Part shown: piece after piece, positions 21,976 through 25,529 of the stretch
How the letters are laid out: every line of letters starts with the position of its first letter
Position numbering within the stretch: the first letter of the stretch is position 1
Source: F23-B02 sp963640555
GTDB taxonomy: Bacteria; Bacillota; Clostridia; Oscillospirales; Oscillospiraceae
Length of the DNA: 25,529 bases
Reading direction: 5' to 3'
Assembly (NCBI GenBank): GCA_963640555.1
Contig: CAVHZB010000019.1
Coordinates: forward strand, 1 to 25,529
The notes under the pieces: generated by a model
What the model was told of the DNA's origin: nothing
What the model saw: only the letters and a program-made list of their open reading frames with translations
Databases searched by the model: none
Made by a program: the position numbers and the translations under genes

Positions 21976-22845
21976 TCAAAATTCGTTTTTCCATTTACCG
22001 ATAACAACGCGGTCAAAGCCGAGAGTGTCCTTGCGGGTATCCACCGAAACGAATCCCGCGTGCAGCAGCATCCGACCGACATCCTCGGCCTGACCCTCGC
22101 CGACCTCGAACATCATAAGCCCGTTAGGACGCATCGTTATCGTCCAGTATTTTATTATTGCCCTGTAGAAATCAAGCCCGTCCTCGCCGCCGTCGAGCGC
22201 TGTCATCGGCTCATAATCACGCACTGAGCAGTCAAGCTCTATGAGCTCAAACGAGGGGATGTACGGAGGGTTCGACACGATGACATCAAAGCTTCCGATG
22301 CTCATTGGCGGCCATGTGGTAGCATCGGCGTTCATAGGGATTATCCGCGATGTGAGCTTGTTGTCCTTAATGTTCTTCCGGCACACCTCAAGCGCCGAGG
22401 GACTTATATCCGCCGCGACTACTCTCGCAGCCGGCAGCTCATGCGCCAGTGCGCAGGCAATACAGCCGCTTCCGCAGCACAGGTCGAGCACTCTGCCTTT
22501 CATGCCGAAGCCCTTTATGGCTTCTATGGCGGCATCAACGAGTATCTCCGTATCCATGCGGGGGATGAGAACATCCGGAGTTACCGTCATGGGCAAGCCG
22601 TAAAACTCCCACGAGCCGGAGATATATGCAAGCGGTTCACCGTCTAAGCGGCGCCGTATCATATCGGCAGCACGCTGCTCTATCTCGGTAGAGGTGTAGA
22701 GATACATATCGCGCATAAGCTGCTCCGTTGTTTTTCCGGCTGCCGCGGCAAGGAGGATGCGAGCCTCAAGGCTGTAGGCTTCAACGCCCTTTTCCCTGAG
22801 CATATTCCTCACCGAAAAGTAAATATCATTGTATGTCTTTGGCAT
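21976..22845 (-). CDS. prmC: Peptide chain release factor N5-glutamine methyltransferase
   Basis: SAM-dependent enzyme that methylates the GGQ glutamine of release factors RF1 and RF2 and so aids termination. The 289 residues hold an N-terminal helical domain (1-75), IPRMDTE (95-100) leading into the Rossmann domain, SAM-binding DLCCGSGCIA (121-130), and the substrate-glutamine motif NPPY (192-195). prfA is not next to it in this window, although DUF1385-prmC is a common order in Clostridia. The ATG at 22845 has AAGGA nine bases upstream and lies 12 bases after the DUF1385 stop. Confidence 0.96.
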   Translation of the reverse strand: MPKTYNDIYFSVRNMLREKGVEAYSLEARILLAAAAGKTTEQLMRDMYLYTSTEIEQRAADMIRRRLDGEPLAYISGSWEFYGLPMTVTPDVLIPRMDTEILVDAAIEAIKGFGMKGRVLDLCCGSGCIACALAHELPAARVVAADISPSALEVCRKNIKDNKLTSRIIPMNADATTWPPMSIGSFDVIVSNPPYIPSFELIELDCSVRDYEPMTALDGGEDGLDFYRAIIKYWTITMRPNGLMMFEVGEGQAEDVGRMLLHAGFVSVDTRKDTLGFDRVVIGKWKNEF

Positions 22846-22857
22846 TTTCCATGGTCC

Positions 22858-23808
22858 TTACCAGGCATCGCTGCCTTTTTCTTCGGGGATGACGAGCTCA
22901 AGCGCGCGTATTGCGCACTCTATCATATCGTCGTCGGGCTCGTTCGTGGTTATGCGCTGGAACTGCTTGCCCGGCCACGAGAGGATCTTTGAGCATATAT
23001 TGTCGTGCCGTCCGACCCAGCGGTTCAACTCATAGCTCACGCCGACTATGAGCGGGAGCATGAGAAACTTCAGCGCCATCCTCAGCAGAGTGTCAGAAAC
23101 ATGGATAAACGAGCCGGCGAGTATACTTATTATAATAACGACGAAAATAAAGCTCGTTCCGCATCTTGGGTGCAGCCTCGGCTGCGGGCGGACATTTTCC
23201 ACCGTCAGCGGCAGACCCTTTTCATAGCAGAATATCGTTTTGTGTTCGGCACCGTGGTATGAAAACAGGCGCTTCATATCCTTCATTTTTGAACACAATA
23301 TCAGATAAACAAAGAATATGACGAGCTTGAGGATACCCTCAATCAGAGTGCGCCAGTAAAAATCGGATTTCACGGCGGGGAACAGACCTACTATAAATGT
23401 AGGCAGGAAGAGAAACAGGAAAAGCGAAAGCGCAATGCCCAGTACGACAGCTATGCCGATGATGAGCTTTTGGGCGGTTTCGTCGGAGAAGTGGTTTTCT
23501 ATCCACTGGTCTATCTTATCCGGCTCCTCCTGCATATCCTCGGGAAGCTGCTCGGCGGAGAACGAAAGCGCCTTAACACCGTTTATCATCGAGGATATAA
23601 ACGCCGCGACTCCGCGGATAAGCGGAAGCGCGAGCACGGGGGATCTTTCCTTGAGAGGAATGACCTGCTCTACCTTTTCAACCATTTCGCCCGAGCCTCG
23701 GCATACGACAGCACGCTTGCCGGGACCGAGCATCATTATGCCCTCTATGAGCGCCTGACCTCCGATGGAGGTCTTGAACGCCGTTGAGCTGTTATCTTTA
23801 TCTGACAT
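22858..23808 (-). CDS. DUF1385 (YqhQ-like) membrane protein
   Basis: A 316-residue integral membrane protein of unknown function, conserved in Firmicutes and usually encoded beside prmC. Family motifs are GGQALIEGIMMLGP near residue 16, RGVAAFISSMINGVKAL, the SYHGAEHKTI segment with paired His, and HPRCGTSFI. About four membrane helices lie between residues 110 and 270. The conserved His/Cys/Glu residues near the membrane face suggest an enzyme or metal site, but no reaction is known. The start at 23808 follows GAGGT overlapping the histidine-kinase stop, nine bases away, so the two are translationally linked. Confidence 0.9.
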   Translation of the reverse strand: MSDKDNSSTAFKTSIGGQALIEGIMMLGPGKRAVVCRGSGEMVEKVEQVIPLKERSPVLALPLIRGVAAFISSMINGVKALSFSAEQLPEDMQEEPDKIDQWIENHFSDETAQKLIIGIAVVLGIALSLFLFLFLPTFIVGLFPAVKSDFYWRTLIEGILKLVIFFVYLILCSKMKDMKRLFSYHGAEHKTIFCYEKGLPLTVENVRPQPRLHPRCGTSFIFVVIIISILAGSFIHVSDTLLRMALKFLMLPLIVGVSYELNRWVGRHDNICSKILSWPGKQFQRITTNEPDDDMIECAIRALELVIPEEKGSDAW

Positions 23809-23817
23809 TTATCTACC

Positions 23818-24813
23818 TCAGTTTTCCGAAATCGGCAGGATTATTTTTGCAAGGCAGCCGCCGCCCTCGGCATTGGAAATGTCGAGCTTTCCGCCGTGAC
23901 GCGTTACTATCTCGTCGCAAACGGCCAGACCGATGCCGCTGCCGCGGTTTTTAGAGCTGCCCTTGTAGAATCTGTTTTTAACGAACGGAAGCTCGTTTTC
24001 GGGGATGCCGTGCCCGTGATCGCGGATGCAGATCACAACGCTGTCATTTTCAAGCGACAGCGAGACCTCCGCCTTGCCGCCGTCGCCGCCGTGCTTTGCG
24101 GCGTTATCCAGCAGGTTCAAAAACACCTGCTTCAGGCGCTCGGGGTCGCCGGAAATGAGCGGGATATCGTACTCCGGAGGTATGTAGCTGACCTCGATGC
24201 CCGCCTCACTCATAAGGTTCCCGTAGGTATACAGCGAATCCTCCAGCTCGGCTGCGATGTCAACAAGCTCGATGCGGAGGTTGAACCGACCGTCTTGAAT
24301 ACGGGTAAACTCCAAAAGATCGGCCACCATACCGGTCAGCCTTTCCGCTTCCTTTGAAATTATCTTGACGCCGCGCAGAGAGTCTCCCTTGACGGCGGGG
24401 TCGTATTGCAGCGTTTCACTCCACCCGAGTATGGCGGTGAGCGGAGTGCGCAGCTCGTGCGATATCTGTGATATAAACTCCGAGGTCGCCTTGTCCGAGC
24501 GGGCGATTTTTGCGGACATACGGTTTATGTCGTCGGTGAGTCTGCCGATCTCGTTATCGCCGACCGACGGCACCTGTGCGCCGTAGCTTCCGCCGGCAAT
24601 ATTCTTTGCGTTTTCCGAAAGCGCTTTTATCGGCTGAGACACAAAGTGATGAAACCAGACATTGACGAATATTATGTATGCGCCTATTATGACCGCTATT
24701 ATGATAGCCGGAGCGATAAGACCGTGTGCTAAGAGCACGATAAGGCACGCGATAAGTATGACTGCCGCTATGCTCGATGCAAGCAGCTGCCATTTTAGGT
24801 TTTTAAAAAACAT
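23818..24813 (-). CDS. Sensor histidine kinase lacking an extracytoplasmic sensor domain
   Basis: A 331-residue kinase of a two-component system. Two membrane helices (about residues 9-29 and 33-55) are joined by only a few residues, then HAMP (about 56-110), the dimerisation helix with phospho-acceptor His119 (SHELRTPL), and the ATPase domain with N-box NLLDNAAKH, G1 DHGHGIP, F-box region FVKNRFYKGS and G2 GSGIGLAV. The near-absence of an outside loop means that signals must be sensed within the membrane or through a partner. It lies 24 bases after the response-regulator gene and nine bases before DUF1385. The signal is unknown. Confidence 0.93.
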   Translation of the reverse strand: MFFKNLKWQLLASSIAAVILIACLIVLLAHGLIAPAIIIAVIIGAYIIFVNVWFHHFVSQPIKALSENAKNIAGGSYGAQVPSVGDNEIGRLTDDINRMSAKIARSDKATSEFISQISHELRTPLTAILGWSETLQYDPAVKGDSLRGVKIISKEAERLTGMVADLLEFTRIQDGRFNLRIELVDIAAELEDSLYTYGNLMSEAGIEVSYIPPEYDIPLISGDPERLKQVFLNLLDNAAKHGGDGGKAEVSLSLENDSVVICIRDHGHGIPENELPFVKNRFYKGSSKNRGSGIGLAVCDEIVTRHGGKLDISNAEGGGCLAKIILPISEN

Positions 24814-24837
24814 TTAACACTTCCAAGGGATAGATTA

Positions 24838-25527
24838 TCAATAACCCCACTTGTAGCCGAAGCCCCACACGGTGGTGAGATACTCAGGCTCGGTCGGATC
24901 AGCCTCGATTTTGATACGCAGACGGCGAATGTTTACATCAACGGTTTTTAATTCGCCCGAGAAGTCCTCGCCCCACACCGCCTTGAGAATGTCCTCTCGA
25001 GACATGGCCTTTCCCGGGTTCTCCATAAAAAGCTTCATCAGCAGATATTCTATCTGTGTGAGCTTCAAGCGCTTGCAGTCTTTTTCCAAGGTGCGGTTGC
25101 GGGTGTTGAGCAGAAAAGGACCGCTGGATATTTCATAGCTGGGCTTATCGCCGGCGTCGTTGCCGAGCCGCCTTACGAGAGCGTCCACTCTTGCGGTGAG
25201 CTCTGCGGGGGAGAAGGGCTTGGTGACATAATCGTCGGCACCGGTCATGAGTCCCGTGACCTTGTCGATCTCCTGACTTTTCGCGGTGAGCATGATTATG
25301 CCGATCTTGGAGCCTGAGGCGCGGATGCGCCGGCAGACCTCAAAGCCGTCGATATCGGGCAGCATGACATCAAGAAGCGCCAGACTTATGTCAGGATTTT
25401 TCTCAAGCAGGCTGAGCGCGGTCATGCCGTTTTCGGCTTCGATAGGCTCATATCCGTTGCGGCGGAGGTTAATTACCACAAAACTGCGGATATTCGGTTC
25501 GTCTTCAAGTACGAGTATCTTTTTCAT
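24838..25527 (-). CDS. OmpR/PhoB-family response regulator
   Basis: A 229-residue transcription factor activated by phosphorylation from the adjacent kinase. The receiver domain (1-120) has the acidic pair D9/E10, phospho-acceptor Asp53 (LLDVMLPD), Thr in MLTAK and Lys in VTKPFSP. The winged-helix domain (about 130-229) shows LKLTQIEYLLMKLFMENPG and VDVNIRRLRIKIE. The ATG at 25527 is two bases from the window edge, so the ribosome site and promoter are not visible; MKKILVLEDE is a normal N-terminus. First visible gene of a probable eight-gene run down to pgsA. Confidence 0.95.
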   Translation of the reverse strand: MKKILVLEDEPNIRSFVVINLRRNGYEPIEAENGMTALSLLEKNPDISLALLDVMLPDIDGFEVCRRIRASGSKIGIIMLTAKSQEIDKVTGLMTGADDYVTKPFSPAELTARVDALVRRLGNDAGDKPSYEISSGPFLLNTRNRTLEKDCKRLKLTQIEYLLMKLFMENPGKAMSREDILKAVWGEDFSGELKTVDVNIRRLRIKIEADPTEPEYLTTVWGFGYKWGY

Positions 25528-25529
25528 GG

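Overview
The window looks like a chromosomal segment of an anaerobic, low-motility-of-genes Clostridia bacterium, most likely an Oscillospiraceae/Ruminococcaceae-type gut organism recovered as a draft or metagenome assembly. The reasons are: strong AGGAGG-type ribosome sites, several TTG/GTG starts, a T-box in front of cysS, a PdaB-like deacetylase typical of spore formers, an Mrp/NifX-like pair, a NusG-II/Gx pair, and a run of 35 Ns. The taxon is inferred from gene content and style only. Nearly all the DNA is coding and no prophage, insertion sequence, CRISPR array, rRNA or tRNA gene was seen.

Layout. (1) 1-1990, minus: the end of a peptide/nickel-type ABC importer operon (substrate-binding lipoprotein with the assembly gap in its last codons, then a DppB-like permease running off the edge). 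A ROK-family repressor (2300-3427, plus) faces away from it, and the shared 309-base spacer holds two overlapping promoters and a palindrome. (2) 3537-4322, plus: a PdaB-like polysaccharide deacetylase, ending at a bidirectional terminator. (3) 9962-4377, minus: a tight operon of an FHA-SEDS fusion (RodA/FtsW type), a class B penicillin-binding protein, an ABC-F ATPase and a YdcF-like DUF218 protein. (4) 10057-12213, plus: NusG-II-like protein, Gx-family membrane protein, then from its own promoter Mrp/NBP35 ATPase and a NifX-like protein with a Cys/His tail. Groups 3 and 4 start from divergent promoters that share one -35 box. (5) 12214-12425: a block of strong hairpins including a near-perfect 61-base palindrome between convergent genes. 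(6) 14336-12426, minus: two membrane-anchored hydrolases (EEP nuclease/phosphatase fold, SGNH hydrolase). (7) 14498-16621, plus: glyA and a RarD-like EamA transporter. (8) 25527-16666, minus: response regulator, histidine kinase, DUF1385, prmC, recA, recX, rimO, pgsA, and finally cysS behind its own promoter and a cysteine T-box.

How the genes work together. The cell-wall theme is strongest: SEDS polymerase plus transpeptidase, deacetylase, DUF218 protein, SGNH hydrolase. The FHA domain on the SEDS protein suggests control by Ser/Thr phosphorylation. The long minus-strand operon joins signalling, translation-factor modification, recombination and phospholipid synthesis; spacings of 24 bases or less argue for co-transcription down to pgsA, with cysS separately controlled by tRNA-Cys charging. 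I did not find a wholly new multi-gene system. The most unusual things are the regulatory architecture at 9993-10057 and 2234-2268 and the palindrome block at 12281-12423.
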